Below the pieces are notes generated by a model that was given only the letters and a program-made list of their open reading frames with translations, was not told the origin of the DNA and ran no database searches. A DNA stretch of 17,199 nt from Clostridia bacterium (GTDB lineage: Bacteria > Bacillota > Clostridia > Oscillospirales > Acutalibacteraceae). Location of the stretch: contig JAFYQN010000158.1 in assembly GCA_017559885.1 (NCBI GenBank), positions 1-17,199 of the forward strand, in the 5' to 3' direction. Positions 6,019 through 13,623 of the stretch are shown here, piece by piece. Within the stretch, counting starts at the first letter, position 1, and the number at the start of each line of letters is the position of its first letter. The position numbers and the translations under genes were made by a program.

Positions 6019-6939
6019 ATGGATTACGTTCTTCAAACTTTTGGACTTTCTAAAAAATACAAAAAGCACCTTGCCGTAAACAATGCCGCTATGACCATAA
6101 GCCGCGGCGATATTTATGGCTTTGTCGGCGAAAACGGCTCGGGCAAAACCACAATTATACGTTTGATTACCGGTCTTATTTTCCCTGACGACGGTAGTTT
6201 TGAGTTGTTTGGCATTTCTAACAAATCATCAGCTATCAAAAACGCGCAAAGAAAAGTCGGCGCCGTAGTAGAAAGCCCTTCCATATATAGAAATATGTCT
6301 GCCTATGATAACCTCAAAATGCAGTGCATGATTTTGGGATTACCTCAAGACGAAAGAATAAATCAGGTTTTGCGCGATGTTGGTCTTGAATATATGCTCC
6401 ACGACAAAAAGCACGCAGGCAACTTTTCTCTAGGCATGCGTCAACGTCTCGGCATCGCAATGTGTTTGCTTGGCGAACCCGAGTTCATAATCCTAGACGA
6501 GCCAATGAACGGATTGGACCCTGCCGGAATTGTAGAAATACGAGAACTCATTTTAAAACTCAATCGCGAACGCAATATAACCTTTTTAATTTCTTCACAC
6601 ATTTTAAGCGAACTATCACTAATCGCAACCAAATACGGTTTTATCTCAAATGGTCACATTATAAAAGAAATCACCGCTTCACAGTTGCAAGAGCAACTCA
6701 AAAAAACCACCGATATCACAGTAGACAATCCCAAAGCCCTAGAACAATTGCTTACCACCACTTTCCCACAATCAAAATTGTCTACCATACCAAACGGTGT
6801 TCGTATTGACGGAGATATCGACATAAACCTTGTAACCTCTGCTATTATAAATGCCGATATTCGCCTTACAAACATAAGCTCCCACGACTCCAGCTTAGAG
6901 GACTATTATCTAGAAATCATAGGAGGAAAACGCGTATGA
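6019..6939 (+). CDS. ABC transporter ATP-binding protein, BcrA-type
   Basis: This is the cytoplasmic ATPase of an ABC-2 exporter of the bacitracin/lantibiotic-resistance (BcrA) type, and it powers the membrane subunit encoded next. In the 306 residues the Walker A GENGSGKT is at 37-44, the ABC signature FSLGMRQR at 136-143, Walker B FIILDEP at 156-162 (D160, E161), the D-loop GLDP at 165-168, and the switch histidine H194. At the Q-loop site the sequence reads GAVVESPSIY, with E85 in place of glutamine; related BcrA-type proteins often show E here. Residues ~215-306 form a C-terminal domain typical of this group. The ATG at 6019 follows GAAAGGG and lies downstream of the promoter. Its stop overlaps the permease start (ATGA). 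The substrate is unknown; no peptide precursor or two-component system lies next to it. Confidence 0.93.
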   Translation: MDYVLQTFGLSKKYKKHLAVNNAAMTISRGDIYGFVGENGSGKTTIIRLITGLIFPDDGSFELFGISNKSSAIKNAQRKVGAVVESPSIYRNMSAYDNLKMQCMILGLPQDERINQVLRDVGLEYMLHDKKHAGNFSLGMRQRLGIAMCLLGEPEFIILDEPMNGLDPAGIVEIRELILKLNRERNITFLISSHILSELSLIATKYGFISNGHIIKEITASQLQEQLKKTTDITVDNPKALEQLLTTTFPQSKLSTIPNGVRIDGDIDINLVTSAIINADIRLTNISSHDSSLEDYYLEIIGGKRV

Positions 6940-7760
6940 TAAACCTAATCAAATCCGATTACAAAAAATTCTTCCATGATAAATTGTTTCTCGTAGTTTG
7001 CATTTTGGCGTTTATGTTTGCCGTAACCACACCTTTGTTATACTTGGTTGTGCTCAAGCTCGCAGGCGAAATGGACCCTGTAACCGAGCAAATGCTAGCA
7101 GGATACACCAACGCAAAGGGTCAATTCTTTGGCGCGTTTTCATTTGGCAACAACCTCGGCATAATAGCTCCGCTACTGATTGGCATCATCCTTTACAAAG
7201 ATTTTAGCTACGGCACAATCCGCAACAAGATTATCTGCGGTCACTCTCGTACTTCTATCTTTTTATCCCTCTTCATCGTTTGCACCACCACGCTTTTTGG
7301 CACACTTTTGGCGCACGCGTTGCTAACTCTTGGCGTTAGTCTTCCTTTTTTCGAATATCAATCAACTCCGTTCACAACCGCCGATTTTTGGTATTTGTTG
7401 GAATCGTTGTTTTTCGAATTTTTGGTATATTTATTTGCCGCGGCTCTTGTTAGCTGGCTATGTGTCACAATGAAAAACCTTGGTATGGTAATCGTAATGT
7501 ATATTGCCATATTTTTCGGTTTTTCTACCATTGCAGGCGTTTTCCAGATGGTAGCTTTTATCCCTAATATGAACAAACAACTACTTGACGTCATAGATTT
7601 TATTCAAAGAATCAACGTGTTCAATTCTTCCGCTACAATAGGTCTCGGCACAAAGTATGAACTAAAAGACATTTGTTACTATGTGATTACCCCTCTCCTC
7701 TATACAAGCGGTATACTATTGCACGGTATTTGGAAGTTTAATCGCAAAGACTTAAAATAA
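6936..7760 (+). CDS. ABC-2 type permease, partner of the BcrA-type ATPase
   Basis: This is a 274-residue integral membrane protein, the likely membrane half of the exporter. About six hydrophobic segments are visible: near residues 18-40, 68-88, 103-130, 150-172, 180-205 and a C-terminal one near 245-265, with the positive tail WKFNRKDLK. The N-terminal MINLIKSDYKKFFHDKLFL is typical of BcrB/lantibiotic-immunity permeases, where a cytoplasmic amphipathic start precedes the first membrane segment. The ribosome binding site AGGAGG lies within the end of the ATPase gene, and the ATGA overlap indicates translational coupling. The next gene (methylase-like) follows after 18 bp and is probably co-transcribed. 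The transported substrate is not revealed by the sequence. Confidence 0.88.
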   Translation: MINLIKSDYKKFFHDKLFLVVCILAFMFAVTTPLLYLVVLKLAGEMDPVTEQMLAGYTNAKGQFFGAFSFGNNLGIIAPLLIGIILYKDFSYGTIRNKIICGHSRTSIFLSLFIVCTTTLFGTLLAHALLTLGVSLPFFEYQSTPFTTADFWYLLESLFFEFLVYLFAAALVSWLCVTMKNLGMVIVMYIAIFFGFSTIAGVFQMVAFIPNMNKQLLDVIDFIQRINVFNSSATIGLGTKYELKDICYYVITPLLYTSGILLHGIWKFNRKDLK

Positions 7761-7778
7761 TACGCTATAAGGATTTTT

Positions 7779-8672
7779 ATGCAAATTATAACACCTGATT
7801 ATTACAATGATTTTAAATGCATTGCCGACCGTTGCCGTCATTCTTGTTGCATCGGTTGGGAGATAGATATTGATGATGTCACCCTTGAAAAATACCTTGG
7901 TTTAAAAGGTGATTTCGCATCAACAATAAAATCTAATATCGAATTTTGCGATACACCACATTTTAAATTAGGCGCCGACGAGCGTTGCCCGTTTTTAAAT
8001 AAAAATGGTCTTTGCGACATCATTACAAATCTTGGCGAGGATATGCTTTGTCAAATATGTAGCGACCACCCTCGTTTTAGAAATTTTTATGATGATTTTA
8101 CCGAAATTGGGTTAGGTCTTACTTGTGAGGCGGCGGCAGAAATTGTACTTACAAAAAAGGACAAAACCAACTTTAATTTACCGCCCGAAGCGCTTGAGCT
8201 GCCAATAATAAAATTGAGAGAAAACCTTTTTGCCGTTTTACAAGACAGAGATTTTTCTATTGACGAACGTGTCGATAATTTACTTACTTTAATCGGCGCA
8301 AAATTACCCGACAACGTCGATTGGTACTCGGTATTTGATGGTCTTGAAAAATTAGATAATGCTTGGGATACATACCTGTCACGCATTAAAGACGGTATTG
8401 ACTCCCCTGCCGCCAACAACTCACTTGACACCGCTTATGAGCAACTGCTTGTATATTTAATTTTCAGGCACTTTACCGACTGTCGCTATGATGAAAAGCT
8501 TACCGAAAGAGTTTTGTTTGCGGCTCTTATATACAAAACTCTTAAAACTATGAATAGGTCAAACACTATTAAAGAACTGCTCGAAATTGCACGACTATAT
8601 TCCGGTGAAATTGAATATTCGGACGAAAATATCAACACTTTGCTTTACATGCTTTCAGCCCACCAAGATTGA
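7779..8672 (+). CDS. FliB-family lysine N-methylase-like protein, cysteine-rich
   Basis: The 297-residue protein matches the FliB (flagellin lysine-N-methylase) family, whose Salmonella member methylates surface lysines of flagellin. The N-terminal part has the characteristic cysteine pattern: C14, C19, C23-C24 (KCIADRCRHSCCIGWEIDID), then C70, C79, C91, C94 and C116 within RCPFLNKNGLCDI, LCQICSDHPRF and GLTCEAAA. These are probably ligands of an Fe-S cluster or other metal. The C-terminal ~150 residues are helical and variable. No signal peptide is visible. AAGGA precedes the ATG, 18 bp after the permease stop, and the terminator begins inside its last codons. No flagellar or other motility gene is in the window, so the true substrate may not be flagellin. 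The family call is good; the activity is inferred. Confidence 0.85.
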   Translation: MQIITPDYYNDFKCIADRCRHSCCIGWEIDIDDVTLEKYLGLKGDFASTIKSNIEFCDTPHFKLGADERCPFLNKNGLCDIITNLGEDMLCQICSDHPRFRNFYDDFTEIGLGLTCEAAAEIVLTKKDKTNFNLPPEALELPIIKLRENLFAVLQDRDFSIDERVDNLLTLIGAKLPDNVDWYSVFDGLEKLDNAWDTYLSRIKDGIDSPAANNSLDTAYEQLLVYLIFRHFTDCRYDEKLTERVLFAALIYKTLKTMNRSNTIKELLEIARLYSGEIEYSDENINTLLYMLSAHQD

Positions 8673-8688
8673 TGGGCTGTTTTTATTT
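8656..8688 (+). terminator. Intrinsic terminator overlapping the methylase gene end
   Basis: CAGCCCA (8656-8662) pairs with TGGGCTG (8673-8679), followed by TTTTTATTT. The left arm encodes the last residues of the protein and the stop TGA (8670-8672) lies in the loop. Confidence 0.88.
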
Positions 8689-8802
8689 GCCAATTTTGTC
8701 ACAAAAACACATTAATTGTCATACAATGTTTTATATATCTTAACAATAGATTTTTAAATATTAATATGCTATAATATCAAAGTTTGATAAGGGGGACGTT
8801 AT

Positions 8803-10080
8803 ATGAAAGAATTTTATCTTAAACCCAAATTTTTTGAAACTGTAAAAGGATACAAAAAAGAACAACTTATAAAAGACGTAGTCGCAGGTATTATTGTTGC
8901 AATTATTGCCCTGCCGCTTTCAATCGCGTTGGCGATGGCGTCGGGCGCCGAACCACAACAAGGTATTTACACTGCTATTTTTGCCGGCTTTATCGTAGCG
9001 CTTTTTGGCGGTAGTAACGTGCAAATTACAGGTCCTACAGCGGCATTTGCTACAGTTGTTGCAGGCATTATTAACAACAACGGACAATCCGGTCTTATTA
9101 TCGCAACGCTTATGGCAGGTATTATACTTGTTGTTATGGGTGTGCTAAAACTTGGCGCGCTTATAAAATATGTACCAAAAACCATTACCGTCGGTTTTAC
9201 GGCAGGTATAGCCGTAACAATAGCCGTAGGTCAGATAAAAGACTTTTTAGGTATAACTTATCAAACAAGTGAACCGATAATTGAAACTTTTGATAAAATA
9301 AAAGAAAACATACATAACATTTCTTCTTTTAATTGGCAATCGCTTGTTATTGGCGCTATATGTCTTGCCATACTTATTATATATCCCAAGTTCGAAAAAC
9401 GCGTTCCGCCCTCACTTATCGCAGTAATCGTCGGTGCGCTTTTGGTAAAATTTGTACCTTTTTTCAGTGGTAACGTTGACACTATCGGCAGTCTTTACGA
9501 AATAGAATCAGGTTTCCCCCAGTTTAAATTAGGTACAGCCGATTTTAACTTTGATACGATTATATCACTTATACCAAGCGCTTTTGCAATCGCTTTTCTT
9601 GCAGGTGTTGAGTCCTTGCTTTCTTGTGTTGTAGCGGACAGTATGACCAACACAAAACACAACCCCAATTCCGAACTTGTAGCGCAAGGTCTTGGTAATA
9701 TGGCGTCGGTTGCTTTTGGCGGTATCCCTGCCACAGGCGCAATCGCGCGTACTGCCGCCAACATTAAAAACGGCGGTAAAACCCCCGTTTCAGGTATGGT
9801 ACACGCGGTAGTTTTACTTTTGGTTGTGCTACTATTAATGCCTCTTGCAAAACTTATCCCCATGCCTACTATCGCCGCAATTTTATTTATTGTAGCGTAT
9901 AATATGAGCGAATGGCGCAGTTTTATAAAAATCATAAAGCAAAAAAATATCACCGATATTTTTATAATGGTACTTACCTTTGTGCTAACTGTAGCAAAAG
10001 ATTTGGTTGTCGCTATAATCGTTGCTCTCGTACTCCATTTTGCAATCTTACTCATTAAAAAACTTTTTAAGAAGGCATAA
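8803..10080 (+). CDS. SulP (SLC26) family anion transporter, STAS-less
   Basis: This is a membrane transporter of the SulP/SLC26 family, whose members move sulfate, bicarbonate, dicarboxylates or other anions. The signature VVAGIIVAIIALPLSIALAMASGAEP appears near residues 27-52, and the QITGPTAAF motif (with the conserved GPT half-helix) near 75-83. Later membrane segments include SVAFGGIPATGAIARTAANIKNGGKTP, another SulP hallmark. At 425 residues it ends just after the last membrane segment (LHFAILLIKKLFKKA). The cytoplasmic STAS domain that makes most SulP proteins 550-600 residues long is absent. AAGGGGG precedes the ATG. A TATAAT at 8770-8775 could be the -10 box, but I see no convincing -35. 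A CLC transporter starts 4 bp after its stop, so the two are surely co-transcribed. The substrate is undetermined. Confidence 0.92.
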   Translation: MKEFYLKPKFFETVKGYKKEQLIKDVVAGIIVAIIALPLSIALAMASGAEPQQGIYTAIFAGFIVALFGGSNVQITGPTAAFATVVAGIINNNGQSGLIIATLMAGIILVVMGVLKLGALIKYVPKTITVGFTAGIAVTIAVGQIKDFLGITYQTSEPIIETFDKIKENIHNISSFNWQSLVIGAICLAILIIYPKFEKRVPPSLIAVIVGALLVKFVPFFSGNVDTIGSLYEIESGFPQFKLGTADFNFDTIISLIPSAFAIAFLAGVESLLSCVVADSMTNTKHNPNSELVAQGLGNMASVAFGGIPATGAIARTAANIKNGGKTPVSGMVHAVVLLLVVLLLMPLAKLIPMPTIAAILFIVAYNMSEWRSFIKIIKQKNITDIFIMVLTFVLTVAKDLVVAIIVALVLHFAILLIKKLFKKA

Positions 10081-10084
10081 AGTA

Positions 10085-11302
10085 ATGCAAAAATTTAAAA
10101 AAATTCTTTTGTGGATTTTATCCGCTATAATAACGGGTTTGCTTTGCGGCCTTTGTGGCGTTGCATTTTCAAAATCGGTCTCTTTTGTTACCGATATACG
10201 CGCGCAAAACAACTGGCTTTTATATCTATTGCCAATAGGCGGTTTGTTGTCGGTAGGCATATATAAACTTTGCCGTGTTAAAAATATTGGCACTACCAAC
10301 GTTTTTGACTGTGTTCGTACCGAACAAAGCTTACCAAAGGGTCTTGCCGTCGCAGTATTTTGCGGTACTTGTATATCACACCTTTTTGGTTCTTCAAGCG
10401 GACGCGAGGGCGCCGCGTTACAAATCGGCGGCGGAGTTGCAAACATACTATCCCGAGCATTTAAGTTAGACAAAGACTCTCGTCATATAACCGTTATGTG
10501 TGGTATGGCGGCGCTTTTTTCTGCTGTTTTCGGTACCCCTTTTGCCGCGTGGATTTTTGTGCTTGAGGTTATATTAACCCGTCTTTGCTTTAAGGCAATA
10601 TTACCCGTGCTTATTTCAAGTTTTACGGCCTTCGGTGTTGCAACGCTGCTTCGCGTTCATCCCGAAAGATTTAACATAGGCGCTCTACCGCAAATATCCC
10701 TTTCTCTTATATGGAAAACTGCAATAATCGTAATTGCAGGTATTTTAGTTTCATTTATATTTTGCAAGGGTTTAAGTGTTGCAAAAATCTTTACAAAAAA
10801 ATTTCTTAAAAACGAGTTTTTGCGTATTGCCGTGGGCGGCGCAGTTATAATTGCCCTTACCATTTTGGTCGGAAATTACGAATATAACGGCGGCGGTGTC
10901 GATATTATTGAGCGTGTGTTTAACGACGGCTTTGTGCGCTACGAGGCGTTTGCGCTCAAACTACTCTTTACCGTAATATGTGTGTCGTGCGGTTTTAAAG
11001 GCGGCGAAATCATACCAACTTTATTTATCGGCGCTACTTTGGGCGGCGCGTTGGCTTTAATTTTAGGTCTGCCAATTGGTTTTGGCGCGGCAATAGGTAT
11101 GGCAATACTTTTTGCAACGGCAACCAAATGCCCCATTGCCACAATACTTCTTTGCACGGAGATGTTTGGTATATCATCAACGCCATTTATAATACCTGTA
11201 GTACTGATAAGTTTTATGCTTTCTCACCAACTTACAGGCCTTTACAGTAATTCAAAAGACAGTTTTAACATAATAAAACAACGATTAACAAAAAAAGCTT
11301 GA
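10085..11302 (+). CDS. CLC family anion channel/antiporter, divergent selectivity loop
   Basis: CLC proteins are dimeric membrane proteins that exchange H+ for Cl- or F-, or conduct anions. The 405-residue product has SGREGA at residues 105-110, with E108 matching the gating glutamate, and GGEIIP at 306-311, matching the GGxFxP region. A tyrosine, Y387, lies where the pore-lining tyrosine is expected. The first selectivity motif, normally GSGIP, reads NIGTTNV at 67-73. About ten or more membrane helices are visible; there is no CBS domain. The overall pattern (HLFGSSSGREGAALQIGGG) reminds me of the fluoride-exporting CLC-F clade and its relatives, but the specificity cannot be fixed by eye. 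I chose ATG 10085, 4 bp after the SulP stop, with AAGAAGG as ribosome binding site, rather than a start inside the SulP gene. Its stop lies within the terminator stem. Confidence 0.9.
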   Translation: MQKFKKILLWILSAIITGLLCGLCGVAFSKSVSFVTDIRAQNNWLLYLLPIGGLLSVGIYKLCRVKNIGTTNVFDCVRTEQSLPKGLAVAVFCGTCISHLFGSSSGREGAALQIGGGVANILSRAFKLDKDSRHITVMCGMAALFSAVFGTPFAAWIFVLEVILTRLCFKAILPVLISSFTAFGVATLLRVHPERFNIGALPQISLSLIWKTAIIVIAGILVSFIFCKGLSVAKIFTKKFLKNEFLRIAVGGAVIIALTILVGNYEYNGGGVDIIERVFNDGFVRYEAFALKLLFTVICVSCGFKGGEIIPTLFIGATLGGALALILGLPIGFGAAIGMAILFATATKCPIATILLCTEMFGISSTPFIIPVVLISFMLSHQLTGLYSNSKDSFNIIKQRLTKKA

Positions 11303-11322
11303 GAAAAAATCTCAAGCTTTTT
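11292..11322. terminator. Bidirectional terminator between CLC and AraC genes
   Basis: AAAAAGCTTGAG (11292-11303) pairs with CTCAAGCTTTTT (11311-11322) around AAAAAAT. The CLC stop codon lies in the left arm, and the AraC-type gene ends 3 bp beyond the right arm on the opposite strand, so it can serve both. Confidence 0.9.
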
Positions 11323-11325
11323 ATT

Positions 11326-12168
11326 TTATATCTGCGACGGATTATTGCCCGTTTCTCTTTTATACGTTGCCGAAAAATACCCTTGTGAGCTAAAGCCCAA
11401 CGCGTCGGATACCTCGTTTACCGTCATACCGCCTTTAAGCATAAGTGTAGCGGTTTTAATTTTAATGGTTAAAAAGTATTTGTGCACGCTCATACCTGCA
11501 TATTTATCAAAAAGTCGTTTTAAACTTGATACGCTAATGTTAAGCAACGCTGCCAACTCATCCACCGAAAGTTGTTCGGCAACGCGTTCGTTCATTATAA
11601 TAAGCGCGCGCTTAAACAGTTCGGTTTCGTGGGTTTTTGTTTTGCCAAGGGTATCCGCGCCGCCTTGAAGCGAAAGCACAATACGACATATATGCGATGC
11701 CGCTGTTTGTAAAAATATATTATCTTTAGCAAAATACGGCAGTATATCATAAGTAGGTCGTTCGTTTTTAAGTTCATATATTTTATCCGACTCGTAATCA
11801 TAAAAATCTATAAAAGATTTCACAATACTGCGCCTATATTTATCAAGATGATATGCCCGTCTCTCTAATTTTTTGCAAACGTCACCCGTCATAGAAAAGG
11901 TAAAAACAAAAAGCGTTGCCCCCTCTTCACCTACAACGTTAAATTTGTGAAGTTCAAGCGGTTTGTGAAAAATTATATCGCCGCTTTTAAATTCGTGCAC
12001 GTTTTCATCAGCCGAAATTACAACCTCGCCCTCAACAACGTAAACCGCTTCCCAAAAGTCATGCATCTCTCCCAAAAAATGATGTCCCTTTTCAAAATGT
12101 CTCACAAAAAGACTATACAAGGTTTCAATCTTCACTTGCTCGTTCACTTCATAAGAAACCCACGCCAT
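11326..12168 (-). CDS. AraC family transcriptional regulator with cupin sensor domain
   Basis: This is a DNA-binding regulator of 280 residues. The N-terminal ~150 residues resemble the AraC-type cupin ligand domain (FWEAVYVVEGEVVISADENVHEFKSGDIIFHKPLELHKF), which would bind a sugar-like effector. The C-terminal ~100 residues carry the two helix-turn-helix motifs: LSVDELAALLNISVSSLKRLFDKYAGMSVHKYF, and TVNEVSDALGFSSQGYFSATYKRETGNNPSQI. I took ATG at 12168-12166 because AAAGGTGG precedes it; the in-frame GTG at 12177 lies within that Shine-Dalgarno sequence. It is transcribed away from the oxidoreductase-isomerase cassette across a 120-bp shared region, the usual arrangement for a local activator, so it most likely controls those three genes. 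The ligand is unknown. Confidence 0.93.
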   Translation of the reverse strand: MAWVSYEVNEQVKIETLYSLFVRHFEKGHHFLGEMHDFWEAVYVVEGEVVISADENVHEFKSGDIIFHKPLELHKFNVVGEEGATLFVFTFSMTGDVCKKLERRAYHLDKYRRSIVKSFIDFYDYESDKIYELKNERPTYDILPYFAKDNIFLQTAASHICRIVLSLQGGADTLGKTKTHETELFKRALIIMNERVAEQLSVDELAALLNISVSSLKRLFDKYAGMSVHKYFLTIKIKTATLMLKGGMTVNEVSDALGFSSQGYFSATYKRETGNNPSQI

Positions 12169-12217
12169 AAAATCCACCTTTTTGAACTAAATTTATATAT
12201 TTTTAACCATTTTTGTA

Positions 12218-12246
12218 TTGATTTATGCTTTTAGACCGTATATACT
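12218..12246 (+). promoter_or_regulatory. Candidate promoter of the oxidoreductase-isomerase cassette
   Basis: TTGATT (12218-12223), 17 bases, then TATACT (12241-12246) lie about 42 bp before the start codon at 12289. The -35 box is only partly consensus, which suits an activator-dependent promoter. The A/T-rich sequence just upstream (12200-12217) is the likely place for the divergent AraC-type regulator to bind. Confidence 0.55.
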
Positions 12247-12288
12247 GACATTATAAAGCAAATTTCTCAAAAAGTAAAGGAGATTTTT

Positions 12289-13560
12289 ATGAAAAAGTTA
12301 AAGGTTATAGTTATAGGCGCAGGTAATCGTGGCGGCACATATACCGACTATATGACACAAATGCCTGAAAAGTATGAGGTTGTCGCTGTTGCTGAGCCAA
12401 GGGAAAGCCGTAGAGAATACGTACAAAAAAAGCACAACATTCCCGACAATATGTGCTTTGATGATTACAAACCGCTTTTAGCGCTTGGCAAGATTGCAGA
12501 CATAGCCCTCATTGCTACAATGGACCGTCAGCATTTTGAGCCCGCGATGAAGGCAATTGACCTTGGTTACGACCTACTTCTTGAAAAACCAATCACTCCT
12601 ACCCCCGAAGAGTGTATTGCCCTTACAAAACACGCAAACGAAAAGGGTGTTAAGGTTGTTATTTGTACCGTGTTGCGTTACACCTTCTTGTTCAATAAAC
12701 TAAAAGAAATTATCGACTCAGGCAGAATCGGCAAGGTTATGTCCATAAATCACGAAGAATGCGTTGAATTTGTGCATCAGTCACACAGCTTTGTTCGCGG
12801 CAACTGGCACAATAGTGAGGAAAGCTCATTTATGCTTCTTCAAAAATCTTGTCACGATATGGACATCCTTCAGTGGTTACTTGGCAAAAAGTGTAAAAAG
12901 GTTCAGTCTTTCGGTTCGCTTTCTTACTTTACCGAAGCAAACGCTCCCGAGGGTGCGCCTGCCCGTTGCTTGGATGGTTGCCCTGTTGGTGAAACCTGTC
13001 CTTATAACGCAGTAAAACTCTACCTCGAAAACGAGAGCAACTGGTTCCGTAGTGCCGCTACAAAGCTTGTAAAATCAAGCGATGAAGACGTTAAAAAATC
13101 ACTTGCAGAGTCAAATTACGGTAAGTGCGTATTTCACAGCAACAACGACGTTGTTGACCACCAAACTGTAAATATGCTCTTTGAGGATGACGTTACCGTA
13201 ACCTTTACAATGAACGCTTTCAATTCAGGCGGTCGTTACATAAACATCTACGGTACCAAGGGTGAAATCCGCGCAGCGCTTAAGGGTGACTGCCCAATCA
13301 AGGTTTACGACCCTGTTACCAAAGAAACTGAAGAAATCCCATGCAATGCTACCGATGGTATCCTTGGCGGTCACGGCGGCGGCGATGCAGGTATTATAGT
13401 AGCTCTTTATGACTATATGACCGATAATTACGATGGTTGCGCTATTCCTACCATTAGCGAATCATGCTACAACCACCTTATTACCTTTGCGGCTGAACAC
13501 GCTCGCAAGACAGGCACAGTTGTAGACGTGGATGAATTCATAAACAACTTGCAAAAATAA
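12289..13560 (+). CDS. Gfo/Idh/MocA family NAD(P)-dependent oxidoreductase
   Basis: This family oxidises or reduces hydroxyl/keto groups of sugars, inositols and glycosides with NAD(P). The 423-residue protein starts with the Rossmann dinucleotide site VIVIGAGNRGG (7-16), has the family EKP motif at 99-101 (catalytic-site lysine K100), and SCHDMD at 187-192, where H189 is in the position of the usual active-site histidine. A cysteine group, RCLDGCPVGETCPYN (C227, C231, C237), sits in the second domain and may bind a metal or stabilise a loop. The C-terminal part (FEDDVTVTFTMNAFNSGGRYINIYGTKGEIRA) is typical of the family's beta sheet. AAAGGAG precedes the ATG. It is the first gene of a cassette with an IolE-like protein and a second Gfo/Idh protein. 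The substrate is unknown. Confidence 0.92.
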   Translation: MKKLKVIVIGAGNRGGTYTDYMTQMPEKYEVVAVAEPRESRREYVQKKHNIPDNMCFDDYKPLLALGKIADIALIATMDRQHFEPAMKAIDLGYDLLLEKPITPTPEECIALTKHANEKGVKVVICTVLRYTFLFNKLKEIIDSGRIGKVMSINHEECVEFVHQSHSFVRGNWHNSEESSFMLLQKSCHDMDILQWLLGKKCKKVQSFGSLSYFTEANAPEGAPARCLDGCPVGETCPYNAVKLYLENESNWFRSAATKLVKSSDEDVKKSLAESNYGKCVFHSNNDVVDHQTVNMLFEDDVTVTFTMNAFNSGGRYINIYGTKGEIRAALKGDCPIKVYDPVTKETEEIPCNATDGILGGHGGGDAGIIVALYDYMTDNYDGCAIPTISESCYNHLITFAAEHARKTGTVVDVDEFINNLQK

Positions 13561-13572
13561 AATAAATATATT

Positions 13573-13609
13573 AAAATACAGTTAGGTCTTACACCTAACT
13601 GTATTTTTT
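13573..13609 (+). terminator. Terminator-like hairpin inside the cassette
   Basis: AAAATACAGTTAGGT (13573-13587) pairs perfectly with ACCTAACTGTATTTT (13593-13607) around a 5-nt loop, and TT follows. It has the form of an intrinsic terminator, yet lies between two functionally linked genes on the same strand, 14 bp before the next start codon. It may reduce downstream expression, stabilise the upstream mRNA 3' end, or mark a separate transcription unit. Confidence 0.75.
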
Positions 13610-13623
13610 GTGAGGTTACTATT

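Noticed and set aside
8696..8721. Two TTGTCA hexamers 20 bp apart upstream of SulP as an operator
   Set aside because: Only six bases match in A/T-rich sequence; too weak to claim.
8673..8802. Riboswitch ahead of the SulP-CLC operon, in particular a fluoride riboswitch
   Set aside because: The 130 bp are A/T-rich and I could not recognise the fluoride (crcB) motif or another structured leader. A covariance-model search would be decisive.
9495..10055. A 186-codon open frame on the minus strand opposite the SulP gene
   Set aside because: It is the antisense shadow of a clear SulP membrane protein. Its composition is Ser/Thr/Ala-rich without domain signs, and no ribosome binding site precedes it.
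10022..10084. CLC start inside the SulP gene
   Set aside because: It would add 21 unrelated residues read from SulP coding sequence; the ATG at 10085 has AAGAAGG upstream and gives the expected first helix.
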